Shown: positions 1-14,200, numbered from the stretch's first letter. The stretch is 64,000 bases of DNA from Lates calcarifer (GCF_001640805.2 NC_066833.1:1189992-1253991), one strand, 5' to 3'. Notes: generated from the sequence alone by a model not told the origin. Program-made: numbers and translations.

Positions 1-236
1 CTCAGATGCTTTGGTCGTGCTACTGTTTCCCTTTTCCCTAACAAAAACTACAGTGCATTATCATTAGTTTAGTTTACTGATACTGCCCTCTGGTGGACTA
101 CAAGGCAAACTACTTCAAATGGTCTGATGCTATAAAGACTTCTTTTCACCCCACATTCAAATAAAAATTAGAATTTCAAATAAAAAGTGATAGCCTTTGT
201 GTTACAACATCTGTTTGTTTTGTGTGTGTTTTGCAG
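1..236. other. ccdc141 intron, 3' end
   Basis: Intronic sequence upstream of the first visible ccdc141 exon. It ends in a T/G-rich tract and a TTGCAG acceptor at 231-236. A CTCF-core-like motif lies on the minus strand at 83-96. No coding sequence was seen. Confidence 0.7.
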
Positions 237-356
237 GTGTGGACTTGGGTGCAGCAGGGCAGGAGTGTGTTGTCTAACAGCTCTGAAGCAGGACAGCAAC
301 TCTCTGAAGCCGAAGATGCTCTGAACAAACACCTGCAGCTGCACACACAGGCTGAG
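237..356 (+). CDS. ccdc141: ccdc141 exon, spectrin-like rod
   Basis: This 40-codon exon in phase 0 follows TTGCAG and is followed by GTACAC. It encodes a helical segment with [20 protein letters not shown], which aligns with the human segment around SPVLSNAMDVGSTRSESEKI. It is the first exon in the window; earlier exons are off the left edge. Confidence 0.85.
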
Positions 357-3300
357 GTACACACATACACATTAACACACACACATATAATTTTTTCTAA
401 AAGTTTCTGTCCTTCTAGAAAAACTGCAGTAAAATTTGTGCAGCTGCTTCGAACAGATTCTCAGATGACGACAGACTGACTGAGGTTATAGCAGGAAGTT
501 GATAAACTGCTGTTACTGTGGTATAACAGAGTAACACTGTAATGCATATGAGGCATTTCACACATTCCACAGATGATTTTTTCTTGGTTTGTCTCCAGTC
601 TGCAGGTCACGATGCAGAAAACTTGAAGCAGATCGTGGATCAGATTCAAGCTCTGCACACAGATCCAACTAGCAGAACCCAGTCCCGGCCTCCAAGTGAA
701 CCAGCAGGCAGCTGTCCCCTCTGAAGGCCCTGACAGAGCAACTGAAGAGAGGCGGCACCGGAGGGCAGACCAGAACCAGCACTGCTCGGCCTGGTCCACC
801 TGCTCCTGACTCAACCGGCTCACTGAGTCCTGACTTGCTGGTCGAGTTGATCTGGTCCTGGAAGGAGCTGCAGAGTCTGAACAGGAAATTGATTCAAACC
901 TGCAGCTGCTGCAAACTTACGTCACTTTCCTCAGAACAGCACAGCAGGTCTGAGTCTGTTTTAGTCTACACCTCAATGAGTTATTCACTTAACTTAAGAT
1001 ATTGTTATTTTGACCATGCAATAGTATTATTGTCTTTATTGTTATTGTTTTATTGTCAATATGACATACTACTACTACTACTAATTACAGCGTCTAGAGG
1101 GCGCCTGCAGGGAAGTCTGACCAACTGATATCACTCTGACCAAAAGAAATGTCAGTATTTAAAGGATAAATACATCTCTACTGCAGAGAGGGAGTCCGTC
1201 AGAGAAGTGTTCAAAGAAGATGAAGCTACCTGTGCTGTTAGCTGATGGTACTCCTATTTTCCAGGTGGAGGAGAGGATGGAGGAACTGGAGGGAGATCTA
1301 CAGGAGGCGCCAGAAGAAGAGGAAGAGGAGGAGCAGGAGAAGCAGGAGGAGAGGGAAGCTGGTAGTAGTAACATCAAGACTACCACCAGTTCTGTGTCAC
1401 CACAGAAAAAGAAGCGAGTTGAGGCCTCCTGGCAGGAAACACTGCAGAGGATCCTCACTGCTCAGGAGCTGGGAGACAACTATGTCCACGCTGTCACCAT
1501 GGTAACCATGCTGTTAGGAACCAGGGTTCAGACCAAATTGTTTTGATGAGATGAAATGAGTTGAAAGGAGATGACATGAAATGCCTTGAAATGAGGTTAG
1601 ATGAGATTAGATGACATGCCTTGACAGATATGAGATCAGAGGACATGATGAGACCAGGTTAGATTAAATGAGGCGGCATGAAATTACATGACATGATGTG
1701 GCATGGGATGACATAATATTGAATGAGATAAAATGAGATTAGAAGAATTGAAATTAAATGATGTGATAACCAGACCTGAAATTATATGACATGAGATCAG
1801 ATTATTAACACTGATGACATTAAATGAAGTGAAGAGTGAAATAAGTGAACTAAATAAGTGAAGTGTTATTAGATGAGAAGAAATTACCCGAGATTTGATG
1901 ACATAAAATGAAATTACATGATACAAGAGCAAATGAAATGTGACAATATTAGATAACAGATTGTGGGGTTTAGATCAAGTAAATTTTGAAATGTAATGAA
2001 ATTACCTGATATTAGATTACATGAGATTAAATGAAAGAGATTGTATGAGATAAGAACACATACATTTAGATAAAATCACATTAAAAGAGATTGGATAAAA
2101 TTATCTAAAATTAAATGTTACAACACAAAATGATGTTACATGAGATTAGGTAACATGAGAACACAAATCTAACATGGGATTATTGAGTGTGGGAATTGAT
2201 GACATGAATTAAGATTAAATGATCAAATGATAAAACTACCTGATGACATGATATTATATTATATATATCATATAGCATGTTATGTCACCTACATGACATG
2301 AGATTAGATGATTTTAAGATTACAGGACATGAGATGACAGTGTGTAGAATTTGATTTTAAAAAATTAAATGAGACTAGATGCTATGAGATAAAATGAAAT
2401 GAAATTATTTTCTTTTTTAAACTTTATTTAAAAGAAAGTAGATAGAATTAAATTAATAACATGTTAATTTGTATTTGTGTGTGTGTGTTACATTAGGTGT
2501 TGGGATCAGGGTTAAACCTGCAGTCTATGGTATCAGTGGTGCAGAGGACAATTGAACAACTCAACAAAAGCAAACAGGAAGTGGAATGAGCTGCAGAATC
2601 ATCATCAAATCCAGAGCCAGCAGCAGCAGGAGGACATGAAGTTCTGCAGGAAATACCAAGAGAGACTGCTCAAGGTACTAACTACACCATGTCAGAGTCT
2701 GGAAGTAACTAGTAACCCTAACCCCTAGCCCCTAACCCTAACTGTATGTTTTTAGACCCTGCAGGACTTGAACTGTGTTTCTGAGCTGCTGGACTCCTGC
2801 ACTCTGTTGGATCTGGGTTCAGAGCAGCAGACCTCCAAGTTGTTGGAGCACTTCAGCCAGGCCAGACCACAATTTGCTGTGAGTCTTGTGACCATTACCT
2901 ACCAAGACATGGAGGACTTTTTGTTAATGCTAAGAGCATCATACCTTTCAGACTGTTGGGGCTGTCTTGACTGCTGGAACTTTGAACCTCTGAGACGACT
3001 GGGACTTATTGACACTGATGCGACTATGGTGACCAATGGGACTTTCATACTACAAGGACTGTTAAGACTGTAGCAGTAACTAGGACTGCTTGGACCTGTA
3101 GAAATCTTGGACTTTGGATAAGTGGACTATTGGGACTCCTGGGTGAGTTTTGACTGTTGGATACCTTTGGACTGTTCAGACGATTGGTAGTGTAGAGGTT
3201 CCAATGATATTGGTCTTGGACCGCTGGGACTTCAGCATCTACTGTGATTGTTAAAATCACTGGAACTATGAGGACCACTTGGGATGGTGGACTGTAGTGA

Positions 3301-6300
3301 CTCCTGCGACTGTAACAGTCAGGACTGTTATGATTAGATATTCTCTCTTCTTCTGTCCAGCAACTAGACGCTGAGGTGGAGTACGTGATGAAGAGCTGGG
3401 AGACTGTGAGAGGAGCCCAGAACCGACTGGAGGTGAAGGAGGTAAAGGGAGGAGCAGTCAAGGAGGAGGATCTGTCAGAGCTGCTGAAGCTCCAGAGGAG
3501 AGTGAAGGACAAGATCCAGCAGAGCGAGTCAATCTTGGACCTGACTAGCAACTTCCATCTCATAGCCAAACAGGTCAGGGGAGCAAATTCAATATCATTG
3601 TTTTACTCTGAAAACACGCACCAATAAGTAATAAAGTATTTTATTTTACAAGTACTTGTTGCAGCATCATACTCTGTCCTACAATAAAATACCCTGCAAC
3701 AATTATTCCCTTTCATATTACAGTCAGACACTGGAAATTTGTCGACCAGGGCAGCAGTGTGTCACAACTGGGCTGAATTCCTCTCGTCTGAAATAAGCCT
3801 TAATGACTTCATCTCTTTGCGTCCTCTTCTTCTTCAGTTGTTTAATGGCACTGACTGAAGAATCAGCTCCACCAGCTATTTATATTCATCAGCCAATCAA
3901 TGATATTCACATGACTATAGTAGATGGAAACATGATGGAAACAAATCAGACCGCGACAAACTATACAGTAATGTTGTTTTCTGTCTGTTCAGCTGGAGGT
4001 GCTGCTCCAGTCAGATCCTGCAAACCCTATGACTGGTTCAACTGGTCTACGTGGATCAGGTGAGAGTGAGTTGAGCCAGGACAGGGAGGAACAGCAGCAG
4101 ATCCAGAGTCTATTTACAACTGCTTCAACGCTGAAGATGGACATCTGCACTGCCGTCTCCCACAGTGTATGAACACACAAACACACACAATTTATAAAGC
4201 ATTACTGTCCTAAATATTTACATTTACTCAAGTATGGTTATTAATGTTATTGTCATTATTTTAATTATTATTGTTCAAACTACGCTGCTAATGGTATTAT
4301 TCCTGGTGCCATACTTTAACTACTTCAGTACTCTTAGTTAACTGAATGCAGGCCTTTTACTTGAGTATTTTGTCGTCGTATTTTTCTTTCAGTAATGGAT
4401 CTGAATATTTCTTCTTCAGGGTTGGACGAGTTTCAGACTGGAGCAGCTGGAGGCACGTCTTCTGTCTCTGGACTCTCTCTGTGTCTCGTGGCTGAACGAA
4501 GCAGCTCAACGTGAGGAGAAACTCCACAGAGAGCTGCTGACCCGCCTCTTCAACGATGACATCAACCAGGTGAGGTCACAGGTCACAGGTAAAAGCTACA
4601 GTGTAGGGAGTCCCAGAGAGATCATTCGGCTGGTGTTGCTGTGCTTCAGAGTTTAACAAATGATTCCAAGTTTTGGACATATGTTGTAATAGCCATATAA
4701 CATCCTAGATTTAAAAAGAAAACACACACATTATGATCCAACCACAATCCATATTAAAAGTTGTCAGCCCGGCTGAACTCCTTAAGATCTGACATGTTGG
4801 AGTAACATGACCAAAGACTTACTCAATCTCTCATTGTCAAAACAGTGGAGGAAAAAACAAAATACTGCATGTTTTACAATACATTTATATTTAAAAAAGG
4901 ATAACTCTGGTATTTTTGAACCAGGGCCTTATTTTTCTGTATTTTTGGGTGTAAATGATGGAAAAGGACAAAAATCTTTGAATTCAACTGTCTGACAACA
5001 TTATGGATAGGATTCCTACAGAGATAGACAGGCCTCAGATAATGTTGTTATTCGTCACTATGACCAGCAGAGGGAGCTGCTGCCACCTGTCTGTCTGTCT
5101 GTCAGGCTATAAATACCCAGTCTCTGCACAGAACCAATCTGAGTCTGACACACTCATATACACTCAGATCAATCAGATTTATCATCGATTACTGAAAGGC
5201 TGGCATATTGTACCAGTCTCTAATTTTCATGTTATTTTCACAGGAGGTTTTCTTCAAAGAACTAACAAAAAAACTAAAATGTTCTTGAAGGAAAACTCAA
5301 TTTAAACCCTAGTGAGTATGATATTTAAATCATTTTAAAGTGTATCAACAAAACGCTGTCTCTGTTTTCCCTATTCCCTAATTAGTAACAAATTGCATTA
5401 CATTCTTTCCAGGAAATGTACTATAAAATTTGTCTAAACTTTTACACTAATATACAAATTATATATATATTATATATATTTTCCCTTGAACTGTAGATAC
5501 TTTGTTAAACTGTTCAATATTATTTAACTAAATAAATTCTCTGCATCTGATTTAAATTAAATAATGTCAACATACTTCTCCAAATAGATAAATTAGATAG
5601 ATAAATTAAACTTTTCTTCCAGCTTTAACTTGGGTAACTCTGGTCTGAAGTGACCACCCACTCAGTTTTATCACAGTCTAAATATAACTGAAGTCAGCTG
5701 GACATATTTAGATTTTATTGAAGTCCATAAAGTCTCTCAGCTCGCTGCAGGAGTCAGTCTCTCCCGATGATTCTTTCCTGCTGACAGAGAAAAATTAGAA
5801 GAAGCAGAGTTGTGGAAGGTTTCTGGACTGTATCAGCAGCCCAAGTGTGTTCAGCCGCAGTTCCTCTATTGTCCACTAGATGCTGTTCTTAGAAAACGGT
5901 GCTGAATGGAAAACCCTCCAACTTCTCTCTGCAAAAATCAAATTTATACTTTCTTTTTAACACAAGAAATGCAGAAGCAGACTGATTTAACACCAAATGA
6001 TGGTACAGTAACACGAGACTGTGAATTTCAGTTTACAGGGAAGACTGAAGCTGATCACTGAACTGGCCAGAAAACCAGAAACAATGTAGCTACACCTCAT
6101 TCTAATACATTCTCTTCTAGGCTACACACAGCATGGCACATTGGCGTTGTACCATGTCCTGGTGTGTTCAGACCTTCAGGCTTTTGATAAATATGTTGCC
6201 TGACATCACACTCAGTTGTCCACATTGATGTTTAACTCCTTGCTGAAATGAAATGAGGATTTTCTGGCTCTAGTAAAAGATGGTGGTGAATGATAAACCA

Positions 6301-9300
6301 TGTTGGTCCCGTCCTTAGGTAAATCTGTGAAATTTCACTGGTTTCACTTTCACTGGTATTACTGGGTTCATTTGTTGTGTCACTGAACAGCAGAGCAGCA
6401 GTTGTTGCAGGAATGACATCAGGAGAGGGGGGGGGGGTGCAAGAGAGACTAAATACAGGCCGAGTCAGCCAGCGGGTATTTCCCATCATGCACCTGGTGC
6501 TGTGTGTCACCAACACATAGAAACCTGCAGGAGCAGCTGGAGCAGACATCAGAGACTTAGTGTTACAAACAAACAAGAAACACAAATACAATTTATGAAA
6601 AAAAACCTAATATTTAAACACTAATGTTACCTTATGTTAATGATACATTGACAGAATGAACAGAATATTTACACATTCAGCAAGGTTCAGCTAAAGTCCA
6701 GTCTGACTTCTGCCCACCATTCCTAAACTGAAACACTGTTGGCCACCACAGAGATGGCATAATCATTACAGTTTAAGCTGATTTGTTTTAATATTTTAAA
6801 ACCTGCATCGCTTCCATTCATGTTTACATTGGCTAATCTTTCTCTTTGCTGCATTTATTGGTGATAAACCTTTGGTGCAATCAGTGGTTTTACATAACAC
6901 CATAGGAAATGTTTGAGCATCTGTAGACTTCATCAGGCTTTGTTCAGAAGATTATCCTCGCTTTAAGTTTACTTGTGTTGTGAAACTTGAAAATTGGTAG
7001 TATCAAGGAGTCTGTGAGCAGTTATGGCCGACAGCATCTTTTTCTTTCTTCAAGGTGCTGTTGGAAACCCTCAATGAAAAGATTAATGGTCAAAAATTTC
7101 CATCTGGGGAGAGGGCTTAACTGTCACTGCTCTGTAATGATACACCACCACTAAGTGAACACTCAGTTGGATGGATGACGGTTGAACTTGAGGTTAATGG
7201 GAAGAAGTGAGACCAACTGTGATTATGATCCTTTGGACTTGTTTGTGTCCACATTGCTGAGTCACCCGAAGGGGATCTACATGAATTAGTTGCTGGATGC
7301 TGGTGATGATTAAAAACATGACTTGTTGTTGAGAACTGGTTCTATATTTGTTCATTGGTGGGTTGGTTATTCTCACCACAGACATGCAGAGTATTTTTGG
7401 TTCTTGTTAAGGATTGCCAGGGTACAATACTTCATCACAGAACTTCAGCTGAACTCTGAAGGATATTGAATTTGTGTATAAAGTATGGGTATGGTAGAGA
7501 CATATTCCAGGGTACTTCATGGTATAGTTATATGAGGTACTACAGGGTGCTCTGGGCCATTTCTACCAGGGAGTTTATGCTAGGCTGGGGTACTCTATGG
7601 TAAACACTAATTATCTCTTCTGGATATTACAGGATATCATGGGGTGCTTTGTGGTGTTCTGGGGTTGGCTACTTTATGGTATTCATTGTGGTACTTTTGG
7701 ATAATCTTTGTGGGGATCTTTGTGGTCTACTTAACTTGGTTCTTTTTCAGATGATTCAGGGATTTGTACCAGCATCTTTCTGTGGTACTTCATGACACTG
7801 TGGGATAGTTTTTGATACTTTGCAGTACTTACTTGTACTCAGAGGAAGTCTCTTTGTGATACTTCTTTGGTCTTTGGGGTAGGTCATTGCACTTTCTGGT
7901 TTTCTGGGATACTTCATGGGTACGTCATAGTACTCTTGGAATAGGTCATGAGACTTTGTGGTAGTTTTTGGTTCTGTATGGTAAATTGTTTTGGGGTCTC
8001 TTGGTCCTTTGGGGTAAATCAGTGGACTTTATGTTCCTCAGAGATATTTTATAGTACTCTGAGGTCTTCTGTGGGTCCTTAACCCTCCTGTTGCCCTTCG
8101 TATTCCATATACTTTTTTCTTCTTACTATTATTCAAAAACAAAAAATAACCGCTTCAGAATCACAAATGTCATGCACAACAACAAGTCCTACTACACACA
8201 CACACATACACACACACAAAGGCACATTGTTGGCCACCGGGTCACTTTGACCCAGAGGACAACGTGAGGGTTAATGGCTCCTTCAGGGTACATTGAGACA
8301 GTTTGTAGCGCTTTGAGGTAATTGTTTGTAATCTATAAGCTTCTGATGTGTTACTTTGTGGTACTTAATGGTAATCTCTCTCAAGTACTTCATGGTTCTC
8401 ATCGTTAGTTTATAGAACTTTGTGGGAAACTCCCAGAATTACCTCATAGTGCAGCCTGGTAGATATGGGTAATCTTCCATGAGACCTCTGTTACTTTAAT
8501 GCTACTTTCTCTCACCACCCCAGTGTGAGGAAAAACAGTTCTCCAGCCTCTGGTTTCAGCTTCTTCATTTGTTCAACTAGTGGGCCACACTGTCTCAGTC
8601 TGCTTTACTCTCTCTCTCAGCTGTCTTTAGCTGACAGATCAGCCATCTGACACTGCTGTTCAGAAGCAAAAATGTCCCACTGGATTTAGACCCTCCTGCT
8701 CTAAAAATAATCTTACCAAATCTCCATCTACATGCAGTTACATCAACACCAAGCTAACAGCTCTGATACAATATAAATGATATAACTATAAAATAATACA
8801 TTCTGATAATAGCTATTTTAGCGACACCAGTAGCCTGGCTTTAGGGATGGCTGAAATATCTAAAAAAAAAAAAAAAAAAGATTGGATAAATTAACATGAA
8901 ATTTGGTCATAACTCAAAGTACTAAAACTTTGCTTTGACTAGATACTAGATACCAGATACCCAAATAAAATTTTATTATGGTGGTAGAAATTATATAAAT
9001 TATTGCAGTTCACCCTAAGGGGATCATGAATGTCAAAGTTCATGACAGTCCATCCAAACGTTGTTGAGATATTTTGCTCAAAATCAAACATGGAAAAGCA
9101 TTCAGGGACTTCAGGGAAGCACCAAAGTCGGTAGGATTCATCCTCTGTGGACCATGACTGTCAGTAACAACATTTCATTGCAATCCATCAAATGGTTGTT
9201 GAGGTATTTCAGTCCAAGAGGTAGATTGACCACCTCACATTACTATTCATACAGCCATGGTCAGTGCTGGGAAGATTACTTATGAAATGTAAGAAGTTAC

Positions 9301-11259
9301 AGATTACTAGTTACCATGTTAAAAAGCATAATAAGTAATGTAATTAATTACTTTATCAGAGTAACTTGTTACATTTGATCATTTTGTGATTACTTTTCTA
9401 ACAAAATTTAAGTGCATACTGACAAATGAATAAAGCCTGTTTAGACGTAGAGACAGCTCCATGTAAGATGTTCTACCCTTGATGGTGTTAGACTTAAATT
9501 TGTCCAAACATCATTTAATTACACATTTTTCTCAATAAATGTAATGGATTACAATTACATTTATTATCTAATTTAATTACATAACTACGTGACATGTAAT
9601 TAGTTACTCTCCAGCAGTGGCCATGGTGCTTGCATGGCTAAAGATGACTAAAATTTTGTCGATTGCTTTGTCTCTGTTTCATATAACAATGAAATTAATA
9701 CATTTGGGTTTGTTCTCATCAGACTAAGTAAGAAATCTTAACATGGAATATTTGACTCAAGGAGACTACAGTTGGCCTTTACCAATATTCATATTTATAT
9801 ATTGTCAAAAAACAAATTGCATTCACTCCACAGTAGGGAAGTAATTTCTAGTTGCACCACAGATCACAGAAGTTTAACCAGACTGGAAGTCTTTCTGTCA
9901 ACGTAAAACTCTTGGAGCACAGGGATGTGTGATACTTAAAGACAGATCATGGTCTTTATGTAAAACCAGCTCATGGACTCAGGTTTCTGATTTTCTGATT
10001 TCAGCTTCGTGACTCCTTTAAGGAGCTGAAGAAGCGGTTCAGCAACTTGAAGTTTAGCTACCTGAAGAGAAACGACAGGATGAGGAACATGAAGGCTGTC
10101 AGGAACCAGCTGCAGCAGGTGGAGGTGTACGAGGAGAAGCTGCAGGTATGTCCACCTCTTTATGTTTCCTCTCTGTCTCTGTCACTGTTGCATAAAACAA
10201 CGCAAAAATTTATTAAAATAAAAACTCTGTGTCCATCAGGTTTGCCATCTATACCCTTTTCATTGCCATAACTTTTCTACCTCAGCCAAGTGCAAAACTT
10301 AGTTTTGTGTTATTTGTTGGCTTTCCTGTTTCCTCTCTGGTTTGCTTATGTATAGATTATGATGTTACATAAAAGCCAGTTGATGAAACACCTGACTCTT
10401 ACAGGTTGGCTGTGTGGTTTTAACAACCTACTGAGAACAACCTAATGAGAGGTGGGTCTGTCTGATCCTGCAGGTGCTCAAGAAACGCCTGCAGGGTGTG
10501 ACAGCTCGGTTGGGGTCAGAGGTCAAGGACGGGGGCGTGGCCCGGGAGGTGGAGGATGCCATCAACGAGCTGCAAAGACAGATGGGAGAGTTTGAGCGAA
10601 GTGTCAGCGAACACCAAAAAACACTGGACATGACCTGCAGACTGCAGCAGGCCATGGAGGAGGTGATTAACAGATAATTAAAATGTAGATTATTTGACAA
10701 CAGCAAGTTTAAAAACATGTTCAGATGGTTACGATGTGTTTACATGTTGTTTTGCGAACAGTATCAGTTCTGGTGTGAGGAAGCGAGTGCAACCATCGCT
10801 CGCGTCGGGAAGTTTTCTTCAGAGTGTCGCAGCACAGAAGCCGCCTCTGTTCTCTACCGACAGTTTGAGAAGTTTGTCTGGCCGACGGTTCCTCAGCAGG
10901 AGGAGAGGATCAGTCAGATCACTGAGCTGGCTGTCAGACTGCACGGTGAGTCACCATACCGCAGGAGAACATATGCTTTTATTCTGAAAAGGCATCTGTG
11001 TCTGACATATCCCCTGTCGTCGTCATTAGATATCATATTTCACATATGACAATGTCATCACATTCACAAAACTGCTCAGACTTTTTATTCATTACTTTAA
11101 GCTAACGATTTAGACTCCTGCTTACTTGCAACTAGATTTCACACATGTAACTAAATAAATTTAAACAAGTGGTGTGCTAAAGCACAGTTGTGAGGTACTT
11201 GTACTTTTATTCAAAGCTATATTATACTTTTTCTCCAATACATTTCAGAGAAAGTTAAA

Positions 11260-11297
<38 letters not shown>

Positions 11298-14200
11298 CAG
11301 GGGTGGAGGAGGGGCAGCGGTACATAGAGAAGACGGTCAATAAACACTCAGAGATGGTGGAGTCCATCAAAGAGCTGAGTGATGGACTGATGGAGCTGGA
11401 GGCCAAACTAAAGGTAAGAAAACACATGACCTTCTCTCGCTTACTGACAAACTGAAGTCCTGTGAGTTTTGTCTTTCTCTTTGCTATGACTGTTGAATCA
11501 AAAGTCAAACTGTTGTTGTATTCAGTCTTTCCAATCTGAACCCCTGAAGCTTGGAGGTCAGTTAGAGGTGTTCGCAGGTCTTTTGGTGGACCTCCTCACT
11601 AGACCCCTTTGGTTCACTCAGTTTTTCAGGACCAGTCTCTCCATTTCTTAATGGTTGGTTGAACTGGACTCTGGTAACTTGGAAAAGCTCTTGAATCCAT
11701 CTCCTGATGATCTTTGGGTTTTTAAGTCACCTTTTCACTGAGCTGCATTGGGTGATCCTTTGTCTTCATGCTGGAGGTTTAATGTGATACTCACTCAGTA
11801 AAAGGTGGACCTTCACAATAGAGCAGTAGGTATTTTGGTGATGATCCTGTGAGTTAATTCACCTCAGTTTACAGAGATCTGTTTTCACTTGAACATCAAA
11901 GCATCTTTTCTAATGATCTGTGTCAAAAAAGTCACTTTGATTTACAATAAAACATGAGGGTGAATACTTTTTATTGACCGTACACACATTAATACCAATT
12001 TATGACTTGTGATTTGTGTAGTCAAATAACAACATAATCTGTAGATTATTGACCTTAATGGGTGTCTAAATACAGACTAACATCACTGTGCTGTTTTCAG
12101 CTTGAGAGTCTTAAACAGCAGCAGAATGACGGAGAGAAAGAAATAAAGAAGGAGGGAGAGATGGAGCGGAGGAAAGAGAATGAGACAGAAGAGAAAGATC
12201 AAGAAAAAGAGAACAAACTGAAGGAAAACAGAAAGATGAAAAAGAAGGAGCAGACGGATAACCGCAGCACACAGGAGGCTGCTGACATGGTAAAAATAAT
12301 CACATGAAGAGTTTACGCTTCAAATCACAAATGAGACAACAACATTTTCTTATTCTCGTCTGACTTTTGGTTATATTTTAAGATGGCAATAAGAACATTT
12401 GATAATGAAGCTCGTCTGTATCTATCCTACACTTTCAGTACGAGTTGAAGGAGACAGGCCACACCCCCGAATTGACCACCGAGCATGATGGGAGGGAGGT
12501 TCCTGTGAAGAGGCAGACAGCAGCCAATAGGAAGCCTCCATTACAGAAGAGCCGCAGTCAGGAGGCAGAGAGCAGGTACACTGTGCCTTCCAGCTCAACG
12601 CCCTCTTCACCACAACGGCCAAAATTTCTCTTTTCTCTAATTTCAATCTACCCAGTTGACATTAGCCTACTGACAGAATCATTCACATCATGTAGAGTGT
12701 AAAATAAATTAGAACATAGAGGAGAGTTCAAAGTTTATTTGGGCACAAAAATCAGGTTTTGTATACATCAAATCCTGGACTGTAAAAAAATAAAGGCTCA
12801 TTATGATGTCTCTCCTTCAGCCACAGGCAGCAGTCACACAGCGAGAGGCTCATCCTCCTGCTACTGCTCCACCCATACCTTCAGCCTGTCCCGCTCCTCG
12901 GTGGAGGCTAGCCGACAGGTCCATGCCATCCACAGTCAAGTACAGGCTGTCGCCACCGAGTCTCAGGCGATGCCCCCTCCTCCTCTGACTAGCCCATCAT
13001 TCTCTGATGTCCAGAGGGAGTTTCAGAGGAAGGAGATGCAGGTAGTGTACACTTCCTGTGGTACAAACACAACTCTGTTACAGGTCAGTTAGCAGAGTTC
13101 ATTTCACATGTGGTGTCCCCCAAGGATCAGTTTTAGATCTTCTTTTAATTTCCATTCATTTGCTGCTACTTTGCTGAGTATTTCAAAAACACTGCTTTAA
13201 TTTTCATCTCTACGCTGATGATACACAACTGTACGTTAAACCTGGTGACTGTAAAATATAGCCCGAATCCTAGCCCAGCTAAATGAATCAAAATCTTTTA
13301 TTTGCCCCCCCCCGCCCCTTTTTGACAGCTCTGCTCCAGTAAAGGAGTGAACTCTAAGTCTTGCATGTTTTCACTATTTCCCTGTGAGTTTTGGAATCGA
13401 TTTTAAGATTTTGCTAACATTTAAGGCATTACATGGTCAAGCTCAGAGTTAGACTATTAAACTGTTAATTCCCTATGAGCACAGTCTGTCCTTTGCCCCC
13501 AGCTTTAAACCTCCCTGCCTGAGAATCTTTTAAATAACCTCTATGAAATAATAATATCAGTCTAATACCTGATCCTTTTTACCCAGGATGCATCAGCAGG
13601 AGGCCTGTCAGAGACAGAGCTCCAGCAGCAAGAAGTGATGACAGAGGACTCGCTGTCCAACGATGAATACGATTGTGCATCACCTGACGACATTTCCCTG
13701 CCACCATTGGCAGAGACACCAGAGTCCAGCATGATCCAATCAGACATTGAGGAGGGCTTTTGTTTTAGTTCCCACAGTGTCCACATCAGCCAGTGCAGCC
13801 AACAGAACCATGCCCAGTCAGAGCACAGTGGGACTGGGACTGGTACTGCTACTGGTGCAGTCCGACAACAGAGAGAGTCCAGTCATACAGAGGGTTGTCC
13901 AACTCCTAACACCAGTCGTCACAGCAGTGCCAGGTCTGTTTTAGGACACAGTCACATCTCAACATTCCTTCATATGCTGTTATGAGTGTAGGCACCAGCA
14001 GAAGCTAGCCACATCTACATCAGCAACATGACTGATAAAATTAAGCTGAAAAGTTAGTGTGACAGTATGATAATCCCTTCAGCAAAATAAGGTTTATATT
14101 ACATGTAATGGACAGGGCTGGGTATCACCTCAGATTGTTTCATAAAAATGTATATTTTAAGAAAAGACTGAAATCAGGAAACATCTGGTCAAAGTATACA

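Noticed and set aside
1184..1264. Possible ccdc141 exon after CTACTGCAG
   Set aside because: The reading stops (TGA within GCTGATGG). The neighbouring exons already join in phase from 947 to 1265 and match human without it.
5100..5160. CTATAAATAC as a promoter within the ccdc141 intron
   Set aside because: No initiator, first exon or coding sequence follows on the + strand. An isolated TATA-like word is common in AT-rich introns.
6232..6591. 119-residue minus-strand open frame in the ccdc141 intron
   Set aside because: No recognisable domain, composition like random AT/poly-G DNA, no supporting splice context.
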